Of a DNA stretch of 39,239 nucleotides, positions 32,059 through 39,239 are shown piece after piece. The stretch spans positions 1-39,239 of the forward strand of contig JBAWYD010000007.1 of NCBI GenBank assembly GCA_037143735.1, given 5' to 3'. Both the position numbers and the translations under genes were made by a program. The notes below the pieces were generated by a model. That model saw nothing but the letters and a program-made list of their open reading frames with translations. It was not told the origin of the DNA and ran no database searches. The stretch is from JAPLJQ01 sp037143735 (GTDB lineage Bacteria; Desulfobacterota; Syntrophia; Syntrophales; UBA2185). Numbering within the stretch: position 1 is the stretch's first letter; every line of letters starts with the position of its first letter.

Positions 32059-34151
32059 AGTATTCCATTATCCTGATCAGGTACGGTTTTAATGTTATCC
32101 ATCCACACGGTTGCCTCGCTATCGCTTGGCGCCCGATAGTCCCCCCTCGGTGAGAGAGAGCCCCCTGATCCCACTTTCGGGCCATTTGGTACACATGATC
32201 GTTTATACTGGCTCAATTTAAAGAAGCGGTACAGATAAACTTGAAGCCATTGTTTTATCTCTCCGATCGTGTACTGGTTTCTCTTGTCTTCGGGAACATT
32301 GGGCCATTGGCCCCTGGTCTTGTCTCTCCATGTGCAGTAGGCCATGAAAGCGACTTTGGTGGGGAGGTAACCAAATCGCGTGATGTAGAAGTTGTTAAAA
32401 TCCTGCAATTCGTAGGGGCCTATGAAGGTTTCGGTCTTTTGGGAGGGCTGACTGACGTCTTTTCCCGGGATCAATTCGGGGCTGATTTCCGTTTCCAGAA
32501 TATCGAGCAGGATTTCGGAAGTTTCCCTCGAAAATTGTGATGATTGAGCAACCCAGCGGATCAGGTGCTGTATAAATGTTTTCGGTACACTGGCATTTAC
32601 GTTGTAGTGTGACATGTGATCGCCAATTCCGTAAGTGCACCAGCCTAATGCGAGCTCGCTTAAGTCTCCGGTGCCGACAACAAGGGCATTCCTCATGTTG
32701 GCGATTCGAAAGAGGTGAGATGTTCGTTCTCCCGCCTGTATGTTTTCAAAGGTTATGTCGTACAGCTTTTCCCCCTCTGCGTATGGATGGCCGATATCTC
32801 TGAGCATCTGCATACAGCTCGGTCTGATGTCGATCTCGTTGGCTTCCACACCGATAGCCTTCATGAGGCTCAGGGCATTTGTATATGTTTTTTCAGACGT
32901 TGCGAATCCGGGCATCGTATATGCTTTCACGTTGGACCTCGGCAAATCCAATAAATCCATGGTCTTCGCTGCTACAATCAGGGTGTGTGTGGAATCGAGA
33001 CCCCCGGAAATGCCGATGACGAGATTCTCTATGCCGGAAGATTTCAATCTCTGAGTCAATCCGTGAACCTGGATATTGTATGCTTCGTAGCAGCGCTGGT
33101 CACGTTTGCCCGGGTCTGAAGGGATGTAAGGGAATCTCGGATATTCTCTTTGCAGCAAGATATTCTTTTCAATAAGGTCAACGGAAAAAGATACCTGACG
33201 AAATTCCAGCAGTTTTGCTTTATGAGCCCTGGCGTTCTGACCAAAGCTGTTCATTCGCATTCTGTCCTGGGCAAGGCGGTCAAGGTCCACATCCGCGAAA
33301 ATGACCTGGGAATTCCACTGAAAGCGTTCCGATTCGGCCAGAAGGTTTCCATTTTCGTAGATCATGGCATGACCGTCCCATGCCAGATCTGTCGTTGATT
33401 CACCGGGCCCCGCTGCTGCATAGAGATATGCGGATATGCAACGCGCCGACTGGTTGGCTGTCAAGCTGTGGCGATAATCCGATTTGCCGATCGTAATGTT
33501 GGATGCAGACAGGTTTGCAATCACCGTTGCTCCAGCCATGGAGGCATAGCTTGACGGTGGGATAGGTACCCAGACGTCCTCACATACCTCAATGAAGAAT
33601 TTAAAGTGCTTTACGTTTTTTACATGAAAAATGATATCCGATCCGAAGGGAATGTTCTCCTGACCACATATATCAATCGTTTTTGACATTGCTTCATCCG
33701 CCTGGCTGAATTGGCGGCCTTCGTAAAATTCACGGTAATTCGGGAGATAGGATTTGATTGCAACGCCGAGGATACGGCCCTGGTAAATGACAATACCGCA
33801 ATTGAAAAGTCGCAGATCAGCCTGTATGGGGGCGCCGACAACCAAAATCAAATTCAGTTTTTTTGACGCCTCGAGGATAATGCAGATAGCATCGATGACA
33901 CTTTTTAAAAGGGCATCCTGATGAAAAAGGTCCTCGTTTGAGTAGGCTGAGAGGCCGAGTTCCGGGAAAAGGGCGAACATGGCATTGTTGGTTGCAGCCT
34001 CCTGTGCGAGCCGGATGGTTCTTTCGGTGTTGAGGGGTGTATCGGCCACCGTTACCACGGGGATGCAGACCGCAACCCTTATGAAACCATGGTTGTATAA
34101 ATTAAAAAAAGTATTTTCGTTATTTAAACTCATGCCTGAAATCTCTCTCAT
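32055..34151 (-). CDS. nadE: Glutamine-dependent NAD+ synthetase
   Basis: This 698-residue protein joins an N-terminal nitrilase-type glutaminase (nucleophile C190 in FFIEVCEDVW; the Glu of FPELGLSAYSNEDL and the Lys of YLPNYREFYE-type segments are present) to a C-terminal NAD synthetase with the PP-loop SGGLDS at 382-387. It amidates nicotinate adenine dinucleotide to NAD+ with glutamine-derived ammonia and ATP in the cytoplasm. The start could be ATG 34151 or the ATG at 34133; the latter has GAGAGA at a better distance. The downstream zinc-ribbon gene overlaps it. Confidence 0.95.
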   Translation of the reverse strand: MREISGMSLNNENTFFNLYNHGFIRVAVCIPVVTVADTPLNTERTIRLAQEAATNNAMFALFPELGLSAYSNEDLFHQDALLKSVIDAICIILEASKKLNLILVVGAPIQADLRLFNCGIVIYQGRILGVAIKSYLPNYREFYEGRQFSQADEAMSKTIDICGQENIPFGSDIIFHVKNVKHFKFFIEVCEDVWVPIPPSSYASMAGATVIANLSASNITIGKSDYRHSLTANQSARCISAYLYAAAGPGESTTDLAWDGHAMIYENGNLLAESERFQWNSQVIFADVDLDRLAQDRMRMNSFGQNARAHKAKLLEFRQVSFSVDLIEKNILLQREYPRFPYIPSDPGKRDQRCYEAYNIQVHGLTQRLKSSGIENLVIGISGGLDSTHTLIVAAKTMDLLDLPRSNVKAYTMPGFATSEKTYTNALSLMKAIGVEANEIDIRPSCMQMLRDIGHPYAEGEKLYDITFENIQAGERTSHLFRIANMRNALVVGTGDLSELALGWCTYGIGDHMSHYNVNASVPKTFIQHLIRWVAQSSQFSRETSEILLDILETEISPELIPGKDVSQPSQKTETFIGPYELQDFNNFYITRFGYLPTKVAFMAYCTWRDKTRGQWPNVPEDKRNQYTIGEIKQWLQVYLYRFFKLSQYKRSCVPNGPKVGSGGSLSPRGDYRAPSDSEATVWMDNIKTVPDQDNGIL

Positions 34152-34225
34152 GCCATCGTTCTAAGTTTCTCTAAAGGATTAACAAGGTTTTGTCAAAATA
34201 AATTGAAAATTCGATCGTTGGTTAA

Positions 34226-35008
34226 TCAATATCCGGATATGCCGTTTTTTTCCACAAACGCATATGCGCTGTGATTATGGATGCTCTCGAAGTTTTCAGC
34301 CTCGATGCTGTACCAGTTAAAATTGTCATTCCCGTTCAGTTGCTCGGCCACATTTCTTACCACATCTTCAACGAACATAGGATTTTCGTAAGCCCTTTCC
34401 GTTACGAATTTCTCATCCACCCTTTTCAGAAGGGAATACACTTCGCCGCTGGCTGAATCCTCCACAATCCTTATGAGATCCTCAATCCAGAAAAACTTTT
34501 TGAATCTGACTTTTACGGTGACAATGCTCCTCTGGTTATGTGCCCCCATGTTGCTGATTTCTTTGGAACAGGGGCAAACGGTCATCACGGGCACGATAAC
34601 ACCGACCAGGAAGTCTGTATTGCTGACGTCGTTTTGTCCGCAAAATGAACACCTGTATTCCATGAGGCTTTTTGCACCCGAAACGGGGGCTGTTTTCTCT
34701 ATGAAGTACGGAAAATCAATCTCCATATGTGCTGATTTTGCATGGAGTTTATCCCTGATCTTCTCAAGAATCGTATGGAACGTTTTAATATTGATTTGTC
34801 CTCTGAATTCGTTCAGGATTTCGACAAATCGGCTCATATGTGTTCCCTTAAAGTGATGCGGCAGGTTGACATAGATATTGATGGTCGCGTTGACGGGTTG
34901 TGTGCCACGGGTGCGGTCAAGAACAACAATGGGGTATTTGATTCCCTTGACGCCGACCTTTTTAATGTCGATATTTCTGTGATCTTTCTGGTTTTGAACA
35001 TCAATCAT
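34226..35008 (-). CDS. folE2: GTP cyclohydrolase FolE2 (GCYH-IB)
   Basis: This 260-residue protein carries the FolE2/MptA signature CPCSKEIS with C145 and C147 and GAHNQR with H157, and an earlier CSFCG pair (C120, C123). It converts GTP to dihydroneopterin triphosphate, a step shared by folate and queuosine synthesis, and unlike FolE is not zinc-only. Translation starts at ATG 35008, one base overlapping the queD stop, so the two are coupled. This supports queuosine synthesis as the main role. Confidence 0.95.
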   Translation of the reverse strand: MIDVQNQKDHRNIDIKKVGVKGIKYPIVVLDRTRGTQPVNATINIYVNLPHHFKGTHMSRFVEILNEFRGQINIKTFHTILEKIRDKLHAKSAHMEIDFPYFIEKTAPVSGAKSLMEYRCSFCGQNDVSNTDFLVGVIVPVMTVCPCSKEISNMGAHNQRSIVTVKVRFKKFFWIEDLIRIVEDSASGEVYSLLKRVDEKFVTERAYENPMFVEDVVRNVAEQLNGNDNFNWYSIEAENFESIHNHSAYAFVEKNGISGY

Positions 35009-35382
35009 CAGTTACTTCCGTTATAAGAGACCCGTGCATTCTCTGATTCCCAGACTGTGACGCGGGACACTTCGACATGATGGCGTCTGGCATGTATTGA
35101 AATCCTGTCATAGATGAATTTGGCTATGAGTTCTGACGACGGGTTTGTTTCTTTAAAATATTCGATTTCGTTAAGATATTTATGGTCAAGCTCTTCAAGG
35201 ATCTCATCCGCCCATTTTTTCAGGATTCTGAAGTCAATCAAAATGCCTTCCGTGTTCAATTCACAGGAAGCCACAGAGATCTCGACCATAAAGTTGTGCC
35301 CATGAAGATTCTCACATTTGCCGCCAATTTCTTTTAACACATGGGCGGCAGAAAAAGATTTTTTAATACTAACCTCGTACAT
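35008..35382 (-). CDS. queD: 6-carboxytetrahydropterin synthase QueD
   Basis: This is a 124-residue protein. The zinc ligands are H14, H27 and H29; the catalytic Cys23 precedes LHGH in the CxxxHGH spacing, which marks QueD rather than other PTPS-like enzymes. The C-terminal Glu of VTVWESENARV matches. It turns dihydroneopterin triphosphate into 6-carboxytetrahydropterin for queuosine. A good AGAGGAGG lies just before the ATG at 35382. The promoter candidate is at 35412-35438. Confidence 0.95.
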   Translation of the reverse strand: MYEVSIKKSFSAAHVLKEIGGKCENLHGHNFMVEISVASCELNTEGILIDFRILKKWADEILEELDHKYLNEIEYFKETNPSSELIAKFIYDRISIHARRHHVEVSRVTVWESENARVSYNGSN

Positions 35383-35411
35383 CGATCCTCCTCTATCACT
35401 CCTTCTTGTCT

Positions 35412-35438
35412 ATTATTGTATCCCCTGTCACGTGTCAA
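35412..35438 (-). promoter_or_regulatory. Candidate promoter of queD-folE2-nadE
   Basis: On the minus strand a perfect TTGACA (35438-35433) is followed by AATAAT (35417-35412), five of six matches, with a rather short 15-base spacer. Transcription would start just upstream of the ribosome site of queD. I see no preQ1 riboswitch fold in the few bases between. Confidence 0.4.
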
Positions 35439-35440
35439 GG

Positions 35441-35463
35441 CATGAAATACTCTTTGTTTCATG
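35441..35463. repeat. Inverted repeat at the end of the membrane glycosyltransferase gene
   Basis: CATGAAA (35441-35447) and TTTCATG (35457-35463) form a 7-bp stem that overlaps the stop codon of the gene at 35459. No T-run follows on the minus strand, so it is not a standard terminator, but it may protect the mRNA end. It lies directly beside the queD promoter candidate. Confidence 0.35.
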
Positions 35464-37336
35464 AATCTTTGATGCGATAGAGAACATACGATCCATGAGT
35501 TGTCACCAACTGAAGCTTCTCCCTCTGCATCCGGGCAAAGAGGGCTTTCTCATAGGGTGAAAAAGTGCTCGGTGGGCCGTAGATATAATTCACATCGCAC
35601 AAAATGTGTGTGAACCCCCTTTTTATGAGCTCGGAGGAAGCCTCGTCTGGCGACTGAGAGAGAGAGAGGATTTTCTGAATGGTATATGACTCGAACATGG
35701 AATCCGAATAACATTCGTTTTCACAGAGAAATGTCCAGTTTTTCATATAGATCAGAAAAATTTTAGAGTTCTGCGGCAGTCGATGGTTCAGGTAATCGTA
35801 CATTTTGTAGGACGGAAGCATGCGATCTAAAAATTCCTCTCTCCCTTCTTTACCGATAATCACATGGACAGGTCTGATGTTCGAAAAATCCTTTATGGTG
35901 TGGTAACCATTCCATGCGAGGCTTCCTGATAGCAGGATCATCACAAAAAACAGGAGAACCTTCTCCCGCCGGCAGCATGACAGTATAAGACCGGTGAGGA
36001 TTGCCAGAAACGGGAAAATGGGTATCAGATAGCGGATCTGCTGAGCCGAAAAGGCCCAGAACAAAAAGGTAAAAAGACAATATGCTGTCACGATTATTAA
36101 TGTTTTATCCAGTTTGCGTATCATGAATGCAAATGGGAGGATCAGGATGAATGTGGGTCCTACCAATCCGTCGAATTGGATACTGCCCATTTTTGCATGG
36201 AAACTGAGATTCCACGGAAGGAGTATATAATCCAGAAAAGTTCTGCCCATGCCCAGGTTCTGAACAAATAAATCATAGAATCCCGCCTGTTCCGGCTCCC
36301 ATCCCTTGCCTCCGAAGATACTGTAAAGAAAAGGGTAGGTGGGATTTCCCGTCATTATCCAGTTCTTTATATAGAAAGGAGACCCTGTGATGGTTGTGGT
36401 GAGACCGTAAAGAAAGAGAAGGAGCAGTACCCGCTTATTGGAGATTCGATGATGTCGCGCTGCTAACAGGATGCCAAGGAAACCGAGAAGGGGCAGAAAA
36501 AGGGCTGTGTATTTGCTCGCCATTGCCAGGCCTGTGAAAACACCGCTAAGGATAAGCCATCCATTGTTTTCTCTGCTGAACCAGTTGACGAAAGCAAAAA
36601 CTGCGGCCATGGAATAGTACGTTACGAAAAGATCGTTGTTGGCTGTGTGAGAAATCACGAAGACGGATGGAATAGAGCAGAAGACCAATAAGCTGAGAAG
36701 AGGAAAGTCGTTGCCTTCCATATGGCGCCGGGTAAATTGGTACATTCCCAGCAGGATGAAGAGAAGGGCAAGGAAATGTATCCCCTTGGCCAGGATGTCT
36801 CCCTGGAGGAATAAACCGACAAGAAACAACATCTCGCTGTGAAGGGGATAATGAGAGAAAATATTCCCCGGAATGAAGAAAAATCCTTGATGCTTCAAAA
36901 ATAACTTTGGTACAGCGAGGTGATAGATCAGGGCGTCCTTGCCGATTTCCGGAGTCAGGGTAAGAATAAAGGCGCCGGCAAGACAAAGAAGGAGCAAAGC
37001 GGCGAATGCCATTTCAAGAAGCGATAGACGTTTTTGCTTGAACCATTCAGGAAAATTGTTCTTTATTCCCAACCAGCCTGCTGTCGATAACAGAAAAAGA
37101 GAAACGAGAAGGAATCCGAGAAGCCCGGTGGAAAGTCCCTGGAGGAGTCCAAGAATGAAGACGGAGTAACCGACGATTCCAAATCCAATCCCCGCCGAAA
37201 AGAAGAGCTGTTCACCGAAAGTGACAAAAGAGTTATTGAATCTTCCCAATGCGAGACGGCCAAGCCCCGTCGCCATAATAAAAAGAATGGCTAAGAAAAG
37301 GAGGGACAGACCTCGCTGTAAAAGCACATCGTACAT
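35459..37336 (-). CDS. PMT/ArnT-type membrane glycosyltransferase
   Basis: This 625-residue protein has about eleven to twelve hydrophobic segments, with an acidic first outer loop (about 125-150: TPEIGKDALIYHLAVPKLF) that matches the catalytic loop of PMT_2 family glycosyltransferases, which use lipid-phosphate sugar donors on the periplasmic side. A C-terminal soluble portion (about 480-625) follows. The acceptor is unknown; a pilin gene lies divergently, 490 bases away, so pilin or cell-surface glycosylation is possible. Its promoter is not visible. Confidence 0.82.
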   Translation of the reverse strand: MYDVLLQRGLSLLFLAILFIMATGLGRLALGRFNNSFVTFGEQLFFSAGIGFGIVGYSVFILGLLQGLSTGLLGFLLVSLFLLSTAGWLGIKNNFPEWFKQKRLSLLEMAFAALLLLCLAGAFILTLTPEIGKDALIYHLAVPKLFLKHQGFFFIPGNIFSHYPLHSEMLFLVGLFLQGDILAKGIHFLALLFILLGMYQFTRRHMEGNDFPLLSLLVFCSIPSVFVISHTANNDLFVTYYSMAAVFAFVNWFSRENNGWLILSGVFTGLAMASKYTALFLPLLGFLGILLAARHHRISNKRVLLLLFLYGLTTTITGSPFYIKNWIMTGNPTYPFLYSIFGGKGWEPEQAGFYDLFVQNLGMGRTFLDYILLPWNLSFHAKMGSIQFDGLVGPTFILILPFAFMIRKLDKTLIIVTAYCLFTFLFWAFSAQQIRYLIPIFPFLAILTGLILSCCRREKVLLFFVMILLSGSLAWNGYHTIKDFSNIRPVHVIIGKEGREEFLDRMLPSYKMYDYLNHRLPQNSKIFLIYMKNWTFLCENECYSDSMFESYTIQKILSLSQSPDEASSELIKRGFTHILCDVNYIYGPPSTFSPYEKALFARMQREKLQLVTTHGSYVLYRIKDS

Positions 37337-37509
37337 GGCGGCATCGATCTTTTTAGATTGAAAAAATCGTTCACTTTATAAAAACTGCAGGCGTGCAAAA
37401 CGCTTATCACGAACATTTGTCGTCTGTAAAGCGCTAATGGGATGCGGGATGGTACCGCTTGTGGGTTGAAATCATCCTTTTATTGAAGACCGCATTGTAG
37501 TATAGAGAA

Positions 37510-37542
37510 GTGAAATTTACGGCTATCTGGTGAAAATTACCG
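37510..37542. promoter_or_regulatory. Direct repeats, candidate enhancer-binding protein sites for the pilin promoter
   Basis: GTGAAATTTACGG (37510-37522) and GTGAAAATTACCG (37530-37542) differ at two positions and begin 20 bp apart, two helical turns. They lie about 150-180 bases upstream of the predicted pilin transcription start, a normal distance for PilR-like enhancer-binding regulators. Confidence 0.5.
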
Positions 37543-37662
37543 TATCGGGCTGATTGAAGGGAAAAGACGAAAAGGCCTTCACGGCTGTGGGAGATGTCTA
37601 AATAATCATAATAACAGGCAATGACTCCTCTTGATGGATACTGACGGAAGACTTGTGCTCTC

Positions 37663-37678
37663 TGGTATATTATTTGCT
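37663..37678 (+). promoter_or_regulatory. Sigma-54 promoter of the pilin gene
   Basis: TGG at 37663-37665 and TTGCT at 37674-37678 place GG and GC exactly 12 bases apart start to start, the -24/-12 spacing required by sigma-54. The middle part differs from the consensus TGGCACG but the invariant doublets are correct. Start near 37689 gives a leader of about 140 bases before the ATG. Confidence 0.65.
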
Positions 37679-37828
37679 AATACAGTGTCTCATGAAACAA
37701 AAGTCGTGTATCAGGAAAAACAAGAAAAACGCAAGGGGGGTGATAGAACAAACAAGACGTGCATGATAGAAAAAATTCATAAATGTATTTTAAATCCCGA
37801 AATAAAAAATTGAAAAGGAGTGAATGAC

Positions 37829-38200
37829 ATGATTAAGGAACTTCACAAGAAAAGGGGACAGAAAGGTTTCACGTTGATCGAGCTGATGATCGTTATCGCC
37901 ATCATCGGCATCCTGGCAGCCATCGCCATCCCGCAGTTCACGGCATACAGGCAGAGAGGTTACAATTCCTCGGCCAACGCAGATGCAAAGAACGCCTACA
38001 CGGCAGCCGCGGCATACTTCTCTGACAATCCTACAGGAACACCTACCTTGACCAACTTGGAAGCCTATGGGTTTAAACAGACAGCGTCTGTGACGGTTGT
38101 GCCTACCATTACAGCGTCTTCTGGCACTATCACTGCTAAGCATGCAGACGGCCCCAAGACATATACCGTTGATAGCAACGGCACCATCACGTCAAACTAG
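37829..38200 (+). CDS. Type IV pilin (PilA-like)
   Basis: This 123-residue prepilin has a short basic leader (13 residues) ending in Gly, then FTLIELMIVIAIIGIL, the prepilin-peptidase site and membrane/assembly helix with F1 and E5. The mature chain is 110 residues and lacks cysteine, so it has no D-loop disulfide. Aromatics at mature F1, F24, Y27, Y32 and F51 coincide with those of Geobacter PilA. The start is ATG 37829, 8 bases after AAGGAG; an in-frame GTG at 37820 overlaps that ribosome site. It is a single transcription unit with a terminator at 38223. It could be the major pilin. Confidence 0.93.
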   Translation: MIKELHKKRGQKGFTLIELMIVIAIIGILAAIAIPQFTAYRQRGYNSSANADAKNAYTAAAAYFSDNPTGTPTLTNLEAYGFKQTASVTVVPTITASSGTITAKHADGPKTYTVDSNGTITSN

Positions 38201-38222
38201 TAACATCAACTGTTCGATCTTT

Positions 38223-38262
38223 AAAAAGGGGGGAAGGTTATTCAACTTGCCCCTTTTTTTTT
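38223..38262 (+). terminator. Rho-independent terminator of the pilin gene
   Basis: AAAAAGGGG at 38223-38231 pairs with CCCCTTTTT from 38250, with AAG/CTT inside extending the stem, and a run of nine T (38254-38262) follows. It lies 22 bases after the pilin stop. Confidence 0.85.
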
Positions 38263-38392
38263 GCGTTGCCACCGTCTGGCCTGTAATAGCAATTAAAACA
38301 TCCGTTATTTTTTCTCCATTACCCTTTCATATTGAGGTAATACGCCATCAAAATTGCATTAAATGTGTTCTTTGACAATTCGCTTGGCGTAA

Positions 38393-38896
38393 GTTTTCAG
38401 AATAAATACATGGATTGAAGGTGTAATGTTTTCACATTATCCGTTCCTGCCGCTTGCAAAGATAGATTTTATCCTGACCACCGCCTCGTTCTGTAAATTT
38501 ATTTTCAATCCCGTATTTGATCTTAGAACCCCTTCGCCATACTATCCGGTTGGAGCCATCGAGTGGATTAAGTCTCATAATTGGCAAGGCAACATTTTGC
38601 CCCACTTTGACTGGGGAGAATTCATCATTTGGCATTGTTATCCTGCATGTCATGTAGGTATGGACGGCCGGTACGAGACTGTATATGAAAGTGATGTCTC
38701 CAAAGAATATTTCCGTTTTCTCCACGGTCGTGAAGGCTGGCAAACCTTCTTGCGTAAGTATCCCCACACCATGGTCCTCATAAAAAGAAACTCCCAAACG
38801 GATGTTCTCATGAGGAGAGAGCCGGAATGGCAAATAGCCTACGAGGACAAAGTAAGTGTTCTTTTTCTGCGTAAGGATGATAGATCAGCAAATTGA
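38393..38896 (+). pseudogene. C-terminal remnant of a large membrane glycosyltransferase-like protein
   Basis: The frame is open from 38393, just after an in-frame TAA at 38390, to 38896, with its first ATG at 38426. The product (156 residues from ATG) reads like the last soluble domain of multi-membrane-span proteins of the PMT/glycosyltransferase type: AIEWIKSHNWQGNILPHFDWGE, then VGMDGRYETVYESDVSKEYF. In complete proteins this domain follows ten or more membrane helices, absent here. There is no ribosome site before the ATG at 38426. I read it as a decayed copy, although a free-standing domain cannot be excluded. Confidence 0.65.
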
Positions 38897-38941
38897 TTTA
38901 TTGCTTTCCGGGCATGGAAATATTATAAAAGGCACGGAAAA

Positions 38942-39239
38942 ATGAAACAAACTAACCTTCAAATAGACGACTTTACTCTAAGTATCGTTATTCCCGCATT
39001 CAATGAGAAGAATACGATCAGGGATGTAATTAATGCAGTTCTGGCGACTCCCTTCAGGAAAGAAATTATCGTTGTGGATGACGGATCAACGGACGGTACG
39101 CGTGATGTCGTTCAAAACATTAACCATCCTGAAATAAAAACCATTTTCCACGAAAAGAATTCCGGCAAAGGCAAGTCCATCCAAACGGGTTTTAATAACG
39201 CCACCGGAGATATCATTTTGATCCAGGATGCAGACCTGG
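38942..39239 (+). CDS. Family 2 glycosyltransferase, 3' end cut by the window
   Basis: The first 99 residues are present. After 14 residues comes SIVIPAFNEKNTI, then IIVVDDGSTDGT with the nucleotide-sugar-binding Asp pair, a NSGKGKSIQTGF segment, and IILIQDADL with the start of the DxD metal site. The pattern is that of DPM1/dolichyl-phosphate-mannose-synthase-like enzymes, which load sugars onto a lipid carrier. Such enzymes feed PMT-type transferases like the one at 35459-37336. It follows the remnant at 38393 on the same strand. Confidence 0.93.
   Translation, partial: MKQTNLQIDDFTLSIVIPAFNEKNTIRDVINAVLATPFRKEIIVVDDGSTDGTRDVVQNINHPEIKTIFHEKNSGKGKSIQTGFNNATGDIILIQDADL

Larger units (their letters stand above)
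37337..37828. other. Non-coding region upstream of the pilin gene
   Basis: No gene is supported. A 60-codon open frame at 37631-37813 has no ribosome site and overlaps the sigma-54 promoter. The region contains the direct repeats at 37510-37542 and the promoter at 37663-37678, and must also contain the divergent promoter of the membrane glycosyltransferase gene, which I could not identify. Confidence 0.6.

Noticed and set aside
35383..35458. preQ1 riboswitch ahead of queD
   Set aside because: The promoter candidate leaves only a few bases of leader, and no pseudoknot-like pattern was seen.
37631..37813. 60-codon open frame upstream of the pilin
   Set aside because: It has no ribosome site, covers the sigma-54 promoter, and its product has no family features.
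38372..38377. TTGACA as promoter of the remnant gene
   Set aside because: No -10-like sequence lies 15-19 bases downstream.

Overview
The window looks like a chromosomal segment of a Gram-negative anaerobe, probably a Desulfobacterota (former Deltaproteobacteria) lineage near Syntrophales. This rests on gene content and order and on protein character: two-subunit GlyRS, a queA-tgt-yajC-secD-secF run, a GAF-containing PilB/GspE ATPase, a sigma-54-type pilin promoter, and a B12-type radical SAM protein. No tool-based taxonomy was possible. No rRNA, tRNA, CRISPR array, insertion sequence or prophage was seen. Almost all of the DNA is ordinary housekeeping sequence with strong operon organisation.

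Layout. 152-3162 (+): a YvlD-like membrane protein overlapping mutS. 3191-4939 (-): a radical SAM protein, divergent from a two-component system (5161-6914, +) across a spacer that holds a perfect tandem 11-bp repeat. 7068-9365 (-): a type II/IV secretion-superfamily ATPase with an N-terminal GAF domain. 9687-16477 (-): glyS, glyQ, recO, pyrC, pyrB, pyrR. The pyr genes are preceded by what I read as a complete PyrR-type transcription attenuator (PyrR box, anti-antiterminator stem, intrinsic terminator). 16746-19323 (+): a soluble PRC-barrel/MgtE_N/CBS protein followed by an Nramp-family transporter whose metal-site residues look like the magnesium-type NRMT branch. 19450-29812 (-): one long operon running from a hydantoinase A-like protein through a zinc-dependent deacetylase with a zinc ribbon, mazG, DUF2065, queA, tgt, yajC, secD, secF and DUF456 to lepB, with a strong predicted promoter at its head. 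29961-31845 (+): a small Pro/Ala-rich lipoprotein with its own terminator, then YtxH-like, DUF948-like and YajD-like HNH genes. 32055-35382 (-): queD-folE2 and glutamine-dependent NAD synthetase, plus a small zinc-ribbon protein. 35459-37336 (-): a PMT-type membrane glycosyltransferase. 37829-39239 (+): a type IV pilin under a predicted sigma-54 promoter, a remnant of a membrane glycosyltransferase-like protein, and the start of a family 2 glycosyltransferase cut by the window end.

How it fits together. FolE2 and QueD (start of queuosine synthesis) and QueA and Tgt (its end) lie in separate operons of the same window; QueC and QueE are not here. YajC/SecD/SecF/LepB form an export and signal-peptide-processing block. 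The most interesting signals are the PyrR attenuator in a Gram-negative setting, the pairing of an MgtE-like cytosolic magnesium-sensor module with an NRMT-like transporter instead of an MgtE pore, the tandem operator-like repeats between the radical SAM gene and its neighbouring two-component system, and the sigma-54-driven pilin carrying Geobacter-like aromatic positions.
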